A stretch of DNA of 64,000 bases. Origin: Lunularia cruciata. Lineage: Eukaryota > Streptophyta > Marchantiopsida > Lunulariales > Lunulariaceae. The stretch is taken from positions 26,428,608 to 26,492,607 of the forward strand of contig OX419762.1 of the NCBI GenBank assembly GCA_948567375.1. Direction: 5' to 3'. How positions within the stretch are numbered: position 1 is the first letter of the stretch; every line of letters starts with the position of its first letter. Shown one piece after another: positions 54,916-64,000 of this stretch. The notes under the pieces were generated by a model. That model saw nothing but the letters and a program-made list of their open reading frames with translations. It had not been told where the DNA came from and made no database searches. Made by a program: the position numbers and the translations under genes.

Positions 54916-55712
54916 TATGTTGCGCTTCCAATGATTGCAATTGGAAACTTTATGATGTAGTTATGCACAATTCAATTGCATTCACAATTTGGACCATCCA
55001 TGATATTCACACATGTGGAGGCACAAACCACCTTGGAAAAGACAAAGCCAGTGCAAGTTGGGTTGCACAAGATATTGTCCATATGCTTTATGACACACCA
55101 GGATACAAGCCAAAGAAAATTCAACATGACATTTTGTGTGAACACAACATTCTTGTGCCGTATCATCATATCTAGCACGGAAAAGAAACAACCCTCACTG
55201 CAATACATGGTTCCTATGAAGAAATATATGCCCATCTACCTCAATACTATACTCAGATATTACAAGCAATATTATATATTACCCTAGTAGCACTACATTG
55301 GTAGAAACCACTAGTATCAACCACTTCCATTGCTTTTTCTTTGCATACTTTGCATCAATTTTTGGGTTCCTCATCGGCTCTTGGAACTCTTGGGCATTAA
55401 TGGAACACACCTAAAGAGAAAATACCTTAGGATATTGTTATGTGCTATTGGTATTGATGCAAAAGGGTAACTTTTCCCCATTGCCTTTGCAGTTGTTGAT
55501 GCTAAAAATGGCACAAATTGAGATTGGTTTCTCAAGAATTTGTTGCAATGCTTTTTGGGAGCATTGATAGATTGAGCATGCCTTCCAAAAATCACATTCT
55601 TATCAGACTACCAAAAGGGATTGATTTAGGCAATTGAAGCAAATTTTTGGCACCAACTCTATGCCTTTTCCATGCACTATCTCAGAGAAAATTTTGTTGC
55701 ACCTTCAACCCT

Positions 55713-56045
55713 AAACTTATCTCACTTCTTGGAATTGTGCTTCTACATTGGTAAGGTTTACTGCATTCCTTGCAATGTTTTCTCATGCTTGAATTAATTG
55801 TTATTGAGCTCTTCAAAAACCCAAAACTTGTCTCACTTCTTTGGAACTGTGCTTATGCACTAGTAAGATTTACTTCATTCCTTGCAAGTTTTTCTCATGC
55901 TTGAATTAATTTTTATTGAGCACTTCAAAAACTCAAAACGTATCTCACTTCTTTGGAAGTGTGCTTCTGCACTAATGAGCTTTACTTCATTGCTTGCAAG
56001 TTTTTCTCATGCTTGAATTGAGTTTTCATGAGCTCTATTATATTA
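55713..56045 (+). repeat. 112-bp tandem triplication inside the transposase
   Basis: Units begin near 55713, 55824 and 55936, each with atctcacttctttggaa(t/c/g)tg, attccttgcaa and ttttctcatgcttgaatt. The best-kept unit reads LLWKCASAL, the transposase segment following the DDE domain, so a coding piece was multiplied. The period is not a multiple of three. Confidence 0.85.
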
Positions 56046-56249
56046 CATGCTCAAACTCTTGCTCAATTTGCCAAAGAACTGTGGAAGATTGTCAACATGT
56101 CCTCTAAATCCATCAAATGGATCCACGAGGCAAGCTAGAATACTATGCAAATGCATTCTTAGGAGGCAATTGATTTGGGTACCTTAAATCAAATATTACA
56201 TAGGCACTCAGTGCATGGATTTGAGATGCACGTGAATTCCCCATACTCA

Positions 56250-57259
56250 AAATGGTTGAGCTGAGAAATGTTGGCTCAATTTTTCAACAAAAGGCCTTGT
56301 GAAAGAAATTGCTTAGTTTACAGACACGGTGAGCAGGCTCCGACCTTCTTTTTTCTGGCTTGGGCAGCAACCCCTATCCTTTCATGTCCTCTGAGGCACC
56401 ATGATGCTAAATTCAGGATACCTCAAAGAAGGTATTATCACTTTTGAACATCATGATATGTCATTCTCCCCCAAAGAAATGAACCTAAGAGGTTTGAAAG
56501 AAAAAATTAGAACCTTACATGAAATTACTATTTCTTACCCTGTATAGTTGCAAAGAGCTAAAAATAAGCCTCTCTTAAGAAAATCTAGATACTACTGTAG
56601 CTTCACAAAAGAGTCCTACATCTTGATAATGATGCACTCGTATGCAAGTCATTTCCTGTGTTTGAAATCAAGAGAAATAGGAAAATGCTATAATATATGG
56701 TCTACCAACTGAAAATATTATCACTGCCACCATCTATCTTGACATTGAATCCAAAAATCTTACGTTCACTTTTTGTCATGCACTCAATAAAACTTAAACA
56801 TGACCTTCTTATGATAAACCTTTAATCTACAACTATTGCGCATGATATCCAATTGAGGAAATCTCAATTACATGATCAATTGGAGAAACAAAGTGAAAAT
56901 TGAGTGTACATTGACCAACAACTCACTGTCTTCCTGGATGCTTAGATAGCCCCAACTACAACAGTTGCACATTCTCCATTCCAGCAAGAAGCAAATTCCT
57001 TTACACAAAATTGATACCAACCAGAATTGGGAAGTATGCAATTGAGTATTTAATCATTGCAACAGCGCTCTGCAGAATGGTACAACATTGACATAAAACA
57101 AAAATTACATATTCCTACTTTTTGACAGAGAGAAGACAGATGTGAACTTTTACTATATGAAACTGGAAAACTGTGAAGAACCACTCAGATAAGCAAGAAG
57201 AAATTTCTTGAGTTGGGACAGAATCATATGTTATACCGTGTGGGTATCAAAAAGTCCCC
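56250..57259 (-). repeat. MULE right terminal inverted repeat
   Basis: Reverse complement of the left arm; its inner edge is gagctgagaaatgttggctc at 56258. A difference near 56410-56480 (acctcaaagaaggtattatcac) shows a small indel relative to the left arm. Confidence 0.85.
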
Positions 57260-57985
57260 TACAGAAGGTACTCATGCCATTTCACCACTTGTTGGAGGTA
57301 ATTGTGTAAAGTGATAACTATAGTACTTAGATCTCCATCAAACTTTTAACCGACCCATAATCAACAATGGTTGTTAGCTCGAACTCACTCCGTACCAACT
57401 ATAAATCACGGACAACACGGGAGACGATGTATAGAGTGGGGGTCGATAAAGTCTTTTTCTGCGTTTTTCTGATCTTGAATTACGATTCCTTTCTTCTTTC
57501 CTTACATCTTGTGATTCTATCACTTGATATGGAAGATTCCATTCTCTCATTATTCCTCATTCTTCAACATCTCGACCAAATTACTGCGATTTCTTTAAGT
57601 AATCGGCAGCAGTAACAGCATTTCTGTTGGTGTGTTCGTAAGGTATTCTCTAATTGTTTTCACTACTATCTCAAGAATTTATAACATATATTGTGATGCA
57701 AGGAGTCCGCAAAGTCTCTGTCGACCCAATCTTTTGTCTCTTTTTTCTCTTCGACAACTTCTCCATTCTAACACACTCAAACGTTACTTGATCCACCAAG
57801 CTAAACCGAATAATTATTTCTCGTTGACAGATCGTTCTGGCAGATTTCTGGTTGACATCATCATTTCATTTCTGACATCATCATCATCAATTTCTGGTTG
57901 ACATCAGATCGTTTGGATGGATCGCTTTCCGAGTTCAACTCAATTATGGACGAATAAACTGTAATGTTCCCTCTACCTCAGACAG
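57260..57985 (+). other. Unassigned interval after the MULE
   Basis: An 82-codon frame at 57367-57615 starts within less AT-rich sequence (SSNSLRTNYKSRTTRETMYR) but shows no domain. A tcatcat microrepeat occurs near 57880. No gene is called. Confidence 0.3.
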
Positions 57986-58415
57986 ACATGAAAGCCAACA
58001 AAGTCACAGAGAGAGACAATTTAACCCCTATGTCGGATGATGTTCAATACGGCTCAGAACGAGTGTTCAGAGAACCGGGCTCATAATACATCCAAAGCGC
58101 CCAGTTACTTATTAATATATGAACAAAAGTAACGATGGAGATCGACAATATATCCTGATTTCAACTTTCCAAAATCTGATTTGAAAAAAGTGATTTGAAA
58201 GTGTCTTCAGCTTCGCCGATTGAATCAAAAATTTTGCAGAGAGGTCAAAGATTCGATATTGCATCAATTTTCAGCTTCCAACATGTAAGCCAACAAAGTC
58301 ACAAGAGAGAAGAGACAATTTAACCGCTCTGTCGGATGATGTTGAATACGGCTCAGAACTCCACGTTTGTTAAGAGAGCAAAGGCCACAACATATCCAAC
58401 ATGCCCAGTTGCTTA
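57986..58415. repeat. 295-bp-spaced direct duplication
   Basis: acatgaaagccaacaaagtc (57986) and acatgtaagccaacaaagtc (58281) start two blocks that share gacaatttaacc, gtcggatgatgtt, aatacggctcagaac and gcccagtt(a/g)cttatt. It may represent two copies of a promoter or leader of an unknown gene; no coding frame follows. Confidence 0.8.
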
Positions 58416-58560
58416 TTTATAGACGTAGAAAATATGAATCTAGGGTTTTGGCCGCGATTTGTCTCCATGAAATAATAGCATACAAAACGTCTACTATAGA
58501 AAACTCTATTATCATAGCATTATTTCTTCTTTGACAAAAACTTCCACCCTATAGATTACC

Positions 58561-58718
58561 CTTGTTATCTTTTGCTGAGTTATCCAATTGAATGATCAAA
58601 TATTTTGGAAAAAGATTAAACTTATATTCCTTGGCTTTTCTTGTTATCTTTTGCTGAGTTATCCAATTGAATGATCAAATATTTTGGAAGAAGATTAAAC
58701 TTGTATTCCTTGGCTTTG
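58561..58718. repeat. Recent 79-bp tandem duplication
   Basis: cttgttatcttttgctgagt starts at 58561 and 58640. The 79-bp units differ at only a few positions (ggaaaaag/ggaagaag, cttatatt/cttgtatt). The most recent-looking local duplication in the window. Confidence 0.9.
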
Positions 58719-58963
58719 CTTCTTCCTCCTAATTTTCATACCATGCCAAAGTACACCATATAAAGATTCATGACTCAAGTCATTAACATTGATATAGGTT
58801 TTATCAAATACCGCTTTGTCCACCAATGTATCAAATTGATACATGACACAAGGAATTGTTTCCACTATAGGAAGCAAGATCACCTTGAGATTACCATTAA
58901 AACAAATTAGGTTGGAAAAGCACTAAATCAATGAACTTAATGTAAAGTTGAGGCTACGGGCAC

Positions 58964-59671
58964 TATAACATTCATTGGTGCATGTATCTTACATGGTGTA
59001 TCTAGTTTGATATTATGAGAAGTTGAAAGATGTCATTTCTATAAAGTTTAAATAAGGTTCTAAGTTAGTTATGATTAGCTAGAGTTAATCATAACAAACA
59101 GAGAAGTGGTCTTATTTTGGAGTAGTTCAAAAGAATATGCATCACTAACTTAGATGTTTGTGCATTAAGTTCATATTATTTTAAGATTTTTAGCTTTGGG
59201 AAAAAAGGTGAGAATACTTTGATCCACAAGCCTTTTGGCATAGATTTTATGAAATTCACTGGTGGTTTGTCCATATGACAGAATTTGACTAGGTCGTTGG
59301 GTTAAGATAAGACCATATGCTCATGGCATTACTCCCATCAGTTTAGATATTCTCTTAGAGTTTTCACTTTAGATTTTGACTTTTGACTTTTTGCCTATCA
59401 GGCTAACTTTAGTTACTCCAATAGTTGGTAACTTTTAAGTGAGAGAAGTTTACAAGTACGAAAAGAAGTAATAAGGAGATTCTCATTATCCATTTATTTG
59501 CAACTATCTTTCTCTTGTGAGCTTCTCTAATAAGCAATATGATGAGTCTTGGAGATGCCTAAAGGATTGTCATAGAGTTTGGTTATACTACTTTCTTAGT
59601 CCATGTTGCACTACCTTAATAAGAATCAAAAATTCATCAGTAGTGAAAGACAAGCCATCTCATAGCTCACA
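58964..59671 (+). mobile_element. Old family 1 solo LTR
   Basis: Diverged but collinear with the family LTR in plus orientation: tataacattcattggtgcatg, tcatttctataaagtttaaataaggtt, cacaagccttttggc, agataagaccatatgctcat, taacttttaagtga and gtccatgttgcac, ending catagctcaca. No PBS or internal sequence follows. The flanks ggcac and attca do not form a target duplication. It is the most eroded family 1 copy here. Confidence 0.75.
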
Positions 59672-61285
59672 ATTCATCCAAAGCAACTAATAGAGTCATC
59701 ATTTCTCAACATCCTTGTCAAATTTTTATGCAATGTTAACAATTGAATTGGGTAGCAAATAACTTGTTAAGGTGCATAGGATCTTGTCTGATTTGGATCC
59801 ACTTTGTTAATAATAATAATGAAATATATTTGAGCCCAATTACAGGTTTATTATTTGTATACAAGATATTTTTCCAAGATATTAATAATTTTATATGCAC
59901 CTTTCACTATAATTATACACGGTACACAAATAATTCATTCATACATCATCTTCATCTTGAGGCTTCATATATTGTCTTACTTTTCAAGTACTTCTTATGC
60001 AAACTTGAGTATTCTCAAAACTATTGCTTCTCTATAGTATGACAATTTGTCCAGTGCATCCTTTAACAACTATCATCCTAATCTTACTCTTCAAGAAATT
60101 ACTACTTTGTATGACATAAAGATAATCTACAAAGTAAACTATTAATTCTTTTACCGTATGAATTATCATAAGTCACGTGAAACATGATCTCACTAAGAGT
60201 ATAGAACAATTGTTGATAGTATATGGTTATCCTTGTAATAAATCAGATGGTTAGCTGGAATGAAGTTGTAAAGAAGGCACCAATACTTGTTAACTACTAT
60301 TACTATTAAATATTATAAAGAAGGTAGCAACACTTATTAAATACAAACTAAACTTGTTATTGAGATATGTACTTTTGCTAGAAGTTGTTTTGTCAATATC
60401 ATTTTTGAAGAACAAATTCCAAATAACTTTTGGATATAACTATTTCCATATAACTTCTAACTGCCTTTCCCTGATGTTAATTGTTTTTTCATGAATTAGT
60501 ATATTCTCTAGTGTTTTTTAATAATTATTCACTTTACCAATAACTTTAGTTCTCATATAAGTAACTAATTGATTTTTATTTGTATATAAGAATGTTTTTA
60601 GTCTAGTGTTTTTCTCCTAACTATTTGCTCTAAAATTTTTTTTTCATAATAACTAACTAAGTGCCTTTTGATTTAAGTAATAAAAAATTTGATATATAAA
60701 CCAAGGATAATAAAATATTAAATATATTCTCATTCACAATTTTTTCTCTTTCATGAATTATAAAAATATAAAATAATAATTTAATTATAAATTGAACATA
60801 TTCATGAACTATGTTAATGGTTAGATTATTTTATTGAAAAATAATATAAATACGAACATTATAATAATAACACCCGGGATTAATTTAGAGAATTAGTTTG
60901 AAATGAGATGTTGAAGTCCATGCTGAGCATGGGCACCTAACTAGTTTGTTTTAAGGCATGTAATTGTGCCCCAAGGCTCCGAGGGGTCAAGTTTTGAGAA
61001 TGACTCCGAGATTTCCATCAATGAGTCAACACAGTCCGCGTGGACTCGGTTCCCAACATACTCACTCAGGGTTACAGCAAGAAACCTAAATTAAATGAGA
61101 GGAACAATATGGACTTATAAATAGAAACTGGTGAGCAATTTGCACTATTTGTTCACAGCCTTACTAAGTCAATTCTAACACAAATTTGGAGGGTTAAAGT
61201 TCACGTGATTGTTGATATGCAAGTTCAGAGAAGAACAGGCGGACTCGATGTACCATTTGCACAACTCAGCGGTGACTGGCTTAGG
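59672..61285. other. Unassigned AT-rich interval upstream of the P450 relics
   Basis: A 99-codon frame at 59743-60042 (NNNNEIYLSPITGLLFVYKI) has no clear family. From 60500 to 60870 the DNA is extremely AT-rich. From about 60880 composition rises toward the P450 region. Confidence 0.35.
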
Positions 61286-62735
61286 CAGACCTGTAGTGAA
61301 TCTGTAGCAGCTTGCTCGCATTCTTGCTCTGGTGTTTGTGGTGCGATTTTCAAACTAGTTTAACAGAAATTGACTTTTATTGCCTCCTAGTCTTTCGGGA
61401 TGGCCAGTTATTTGGCATCTTCTCCTTCTCAAAGAAATTTCTGTACCACCTGATCAGAGTTTTCAGAAATTAACTTGCGGAGAAATATGGGCCAATCATG
61501 TTCTTAAGATTGCGTTCACTTCCAGCAGTGGTCATCTCGTCTCCAGATCTCGCGAGAGAAGTTCTCAAGACCCAGGATCATTCGCGTCCCGCCCAGAAAC
61601 AATTTATGGGGATGGTCTATTTGCTGGGTCTCAACATTTTCGACTTGCACCCTTACGAGAGCGCTTCCGTGTGCTCCAGAAAATCTGCACTTCGAAGATC
61701 CTCAGCCTGAAGAGAATGAAGCAATTTCAGGTGAAAGAGTTCTGTTTCCTTTTGGCTGTTTTCGAGAAGAATAATGTGCGCTGGCAGTGATAAACTGCGG
61801 CAAATGATACCAAAAGCTTGTCTGCACTGGAGTCAATATTTTCGAATATGAATTCAGCTAATTGTTCCTGTACTGCTCTACTTGCGAAGATCTGGAATAG
61901 CATGATTTCTTACTCAGCCCAGTCAACAGAAATACAAAATTCTTGAGCTGCCGAAGAGATAGACATGTCCACCCTCTAGATATATACATCGCGGTCACCG
62001 AGGTTCTGAGTTCTGGGTTCCGAGCAAGCCAGTTGGTCGGATTCGAAGAATTCACCAGTGGCGATAAGACTACCGTCGACGTCTTTCAGCAGTTTCCGCG
62101 TGCATTCCTTCTACACGTATCTGTAATTGCCATAACTCTTCATACAATCATTTCTTTTCATGGCTATCAATGGAGGGGCATCAGATGGGAAGAGATGTGT
62201 GTTGCTGTGGATCCCGGAGTGTCTCCTAAGGAACTGTCATGACGGAATTCTGGTAAATCTAGGGCATGAATTGTCAGAAATGACATTCAACAACATACTT
62301 CGATTGCTGCTCAGCAAAACCTTCTACAGTGAAAAAACAATTCAAACCAAACAAAAAACTAAGAGTGAGGTTCCATAGTATGATTTCAGACCTGGCCACG
62401 GTTGGGTTTTATGGTATCGCGAAACTTCTTCCTTGGCTACGCAGATTTGAGTTTGACGGCTATGAAAGGAAACTACGGGAGACAAGTAAGAAATGTTCTT
62501 GAAGAGCAAAACAAGGGTGATACACATATTTCATGATGAGACATCCTGAACTGTGGTCAAATCCCTTGGACTTCACTCAGGAAAGATTCCTAAACAGCTC
62601 CATTGACTATCGAGGGTCGCACTCTCAGTTCCTTACATTCGGCTCAGGTCGAAGAATATGTCCAGGTATGAATCTGGGAAAGCTCTTGCTACCGCAGATG
62701 CTCTTGCACGCTTCGTCAGTATTACCTAGATGAAT
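61286..62735 (+). pseudogene. Cytochrome P450 pseudogene, CYP71 clan (A-type)
   Basis: Haem-thiolate mono-oxygenases of this clan sit on the ER by an N-terminal helix. Here the order is kept but shredded: an anchor-like LARILALVFVVRFSN (about 61310-61355), a proline-rich hinge PPSLSGWPVIWHLLLL (61381 on; the family has GWPVIGH), [20 protein letters not shown] (61500 on), [24 protein letters not shown], then LSEMTFNNILRLLLSKTFY (about 62260), LLPWLRRFEFDGYERKLRET (about 62425), and the C-terminal part from 62533: [33 protein letters not shown] with the haem-ligand Cys at 62659-62661. Between about 62520 and 62535 the I-helix (AGTDT) and K-helix (ExxR) are missing, about 150 or more residues. 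Several frameshifts. The substrate cannot be told. Confidence 0.85.
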
Positions 62736-63357
62736 CAGATTATACCTTTCGTGTTCACCACCATGGTTACAGTGATACTCAGTTGATAAAACCGTATAAG
62801 AATCTCTATTCTAAAGTAAAGTAACAATTGCTAATTCTTTGAGATCGGCATATTGCGAAATGTCAACTAGCAAGTTCTAACACGAGTTCTAAGAAATCAT
62901 CTTCGGGGATCTCTTTGTATGCTGAGAATGAAACAAAACAATTATTCACTGCCAACGAGGTGAATTCCAAAGTATAATATCCTTTGATACCGTGCTTAAT
63001 AAAAGGACACAGACCTAATAGTCAGCCGTCTCGACTATATGCGATGCGATACCGAGTACATTCAAACATAATAGCAGATTTTACTATTCTACTACCAAAC
63101 TCATGGTTCTGAACCAGATTCTGCGTGGTATAATCAACTTATATGGGAGCTATGAACGTAAGAGCTTCTATATGACAGAATTTCTAGCCATCTTCTAGCA
63201 AGAACCTGAGGTAAAATGTTCCAAGGTCTATAATTTCCAAGTTTGGAAAGACTGACAAGAATGCCTGAGGGTGAATCCGCAGGAGCTATAATTGCAACTA
63301 TGTACTGGCTCGGAAGACTACGATACAATTTCAACTGCTGGTGCTGCTTCTGATCTG
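62736..63357. other. Spacer between the two P450 relics
   Basis: No motif is visible. Only about 620 bp separates the end of one P450 relic from the start of the next, typical of tandem P450 arrays. Confidence 0.5.
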
Positions 63358-63861
63358 ATGTTTATAGTTATGCTTTGGCACTACCTTCTCAGAATGGCAG
63401 TTCGACTGCCTTCTAATCTTCCAGGTTGGCCAGTTATTGGGCATCTTCTCCTTCTCGAATCCAAATTACCACCACACCAGACCTTGATGAGACTTGGGGC
63501 AAAGTATGGATCAGTTATGCATCTTAGATTGGATTCAGTTCCAGCGGTGATCATCTCATCGTTCGATCTGGAGAAAGAAGTTTTCAGGACCCAGGACCAT
63601 ATTTTTGCCTCTCGCTCAAAAACAATATATGGAGATGTTCTTCTCTTTTGGTCTCAGGACTTGGCATATGCACCCTTAGGAGATCGCTTCCGTATGCTTC
63701 GGAGGATTTGTGCTTTGGAGCTCCTTAGCTCGAAAAGAGAACAGCAATTCAAGGTCACGAGAGTAGGTAGTGTTTTTAATTCGATGCTTTTCATGCGAAC
63801 AGGAAAGGTTGCTGGCTCGGTAATAAAGTTTGGCAGACTCCTGGTGAATGAAAACTACTGA
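63358..63861 (+). pseudogene. Cytochrome P450 5' fragment, CYP71 clan, second tandem copy
   Basis: The frame opens upstream, but Met at 63358 fits a P450 start: MFIVMLWHYLLRMAVRLPSN, then the hinge LPGWPVIGHLLLLESKLPPH, AKYGSVMHLRLDSVPAVIIS, TQDHIFASRSKTIYGDVLLF, and the C-helix region APLGDRFRMLRRICALELLS, intact without shifts for about 130 residues. After KREQQFKVTRV the family text (a helix D/E region) is lost and the frame stops at 63861. A gtaggtag word at the change could be a donor, so an exon boundary inside a longer gene beyond the window is an alternative to truncation. A normal P450 is about 500 residues. It is more similar to a working gene than the upstream relic. Confidence 0.75.
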
Positions 63862-64000
63862 TCATGAGCTCCATGTTTCTGCACCATTAGCACTAGATTC
63901 AACCCCAGATTAGCCTGATAGTTGGAGTGAGAGTTGTTCAGTAGCAACAAGCCACCAGCGCCTAAAATCCAGATATGTATTCGCATAGACAATAGTCTAC

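Larger units (their letters stand above)
54500..56170 (+). pseudogene. MURA-type transposase of the MULE
   Basis: Domains in order on the plus strand: the MuDR N-terminal domain (54500-54727; YNSAQDLKVVIQCYAISKHF); after a repeat-filled gap, the zinc-binding-side text CNWKLYDVVMHNS, WTIHDIHTC and IHGSYEEIYAHLPQYY (about 54940-55250); then the DDE MULE domain (from about 55390: LLCAIGIDAKG, LFPIAFAVVDAKNGTN, WFLKNLLQCFLG, ITFLSDYQKGLI, FSMHYLRENF). In TFLSDYQKG the catalytic Asp is retained. The C-terminal helical part is expanded by three 112-bp units. Multiple stops and frameshifts are present. The protein would normally bind the arms and cut the element out. Confidence 0.75.
51090..57259 (+). 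mobile_element. Mutator-like element (MULE) with terminal inverted repeats of about 1 kb
   Basis: Left arm about 51090-52145 and right arm about 56250-57259 are reverse complements over their length. The 4.1-kb centre contains plus-strand MURA transposase pieces. Ends were placed where pairing fades (right end ...tatcaaaaagtcccc). A matching 9-bp target duplication could not be fixed, so the ends may be off by tens of bases. The transposase is broken, so the copy is not autonomous. Confidence 0.8.

Noticed and set aside
54972-55235. Minus-strand frames over 54.97-55.24 kb
   Set aside because: Antisense to the MURA cysteine-region coding text on the plus strand.
59743-60042. 99-codon frame as a copia polymerase remnant
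   Set aside because: A weak resemblance only; no RT, integrase or Gag motif can be pointed to.

Overview
This is a gene-poor, AT-rich stretch of a large seed-plant nuclear genome, most likely a gymnosperm. That is an inference from the low gene density, the old layered Ty3/gypsy elements and the A-type (CYP71-clan) cytochrome P450 fragments. I see no rRNA, tRNA, CRISPR or bacterial-type operon. Most of the window is nested, decayed transposable elements. Only one long open frame outside a recognised element looks intact (909-1811, a trihelix/MYB-SANT-like protein).

Layout. 1-4.8 kb: the trihelix-like frame, flanked by short direct repeats, with a possible reversed tRNA-iMet primer-binding site near 270. 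4.8-9.2 kb: two decayed copies, head to head, of an unrecognised coiled-coil protein family. 9.2-25.8 kb: a minus-strand gypsy element of 'family 1' (LTR about 690 bp, PBS resembling the tRNA-Asp type, an extra zinc-motif ORF before gag). Its 5' LTR is split by a complete 8.3-kb minus-strand chromovirus-like element, 'family 2' (LTR about 575 bp, tRNA-iMet PBS). The outer element also carries a local tandem duplication that left a solo LTR at 9.2 kb. 25.8-27.2 kb: the LTR end and PBS of a fourth element. 27.2-31.2 kb: a plus-strand chimera with a family 1 5' LTR, ORFs and gag joined to a family 2 chromodomain tail, PPT and 3' LTR. 31.2-32.0 kb: a minus-strand unknown frame broken only by stop codons. 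32-37 kb: mostly unassigned, with three short hairpins and a GAT-rich simple repeat. 37.2-41.4 kb: a plus-strand mosaic of family 2 leader followed by pol of a different gypsy lineage (family 3). 41.4-46.9 kb: a two-LTR family 1 element (minus) with gag fused in frame to the end of RNase H by an internal deletion. 46.9-51 kb: another coiled-coil pseudogene and tandem repeats. 51.1-57.3 kb: a Mutator-like element with terminal inverted repeats of about 1 kb, a broken MURA transposase and four internal tandem duplications. 57.9-59.7 kb: direct and tandem repeats and an old family 1 solo LTR. 61.3-63.9 kb: two tandem P450 relics.

How the parts relate. There is no pathway here. The interplay is among elements: family 1 appears four or five times in both orientations, gives and receives insertions, and recombines with family 2. 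The most unusual items are the conserved two-zinc-motif ORF ahead of gag in family 1, the in-frame gag-to-RNase H deletion, the inter-family chimera, and repeated local duplications and perfect inverted repeats. All identities come from reading motifs by eye. No alignment or database search was possible.
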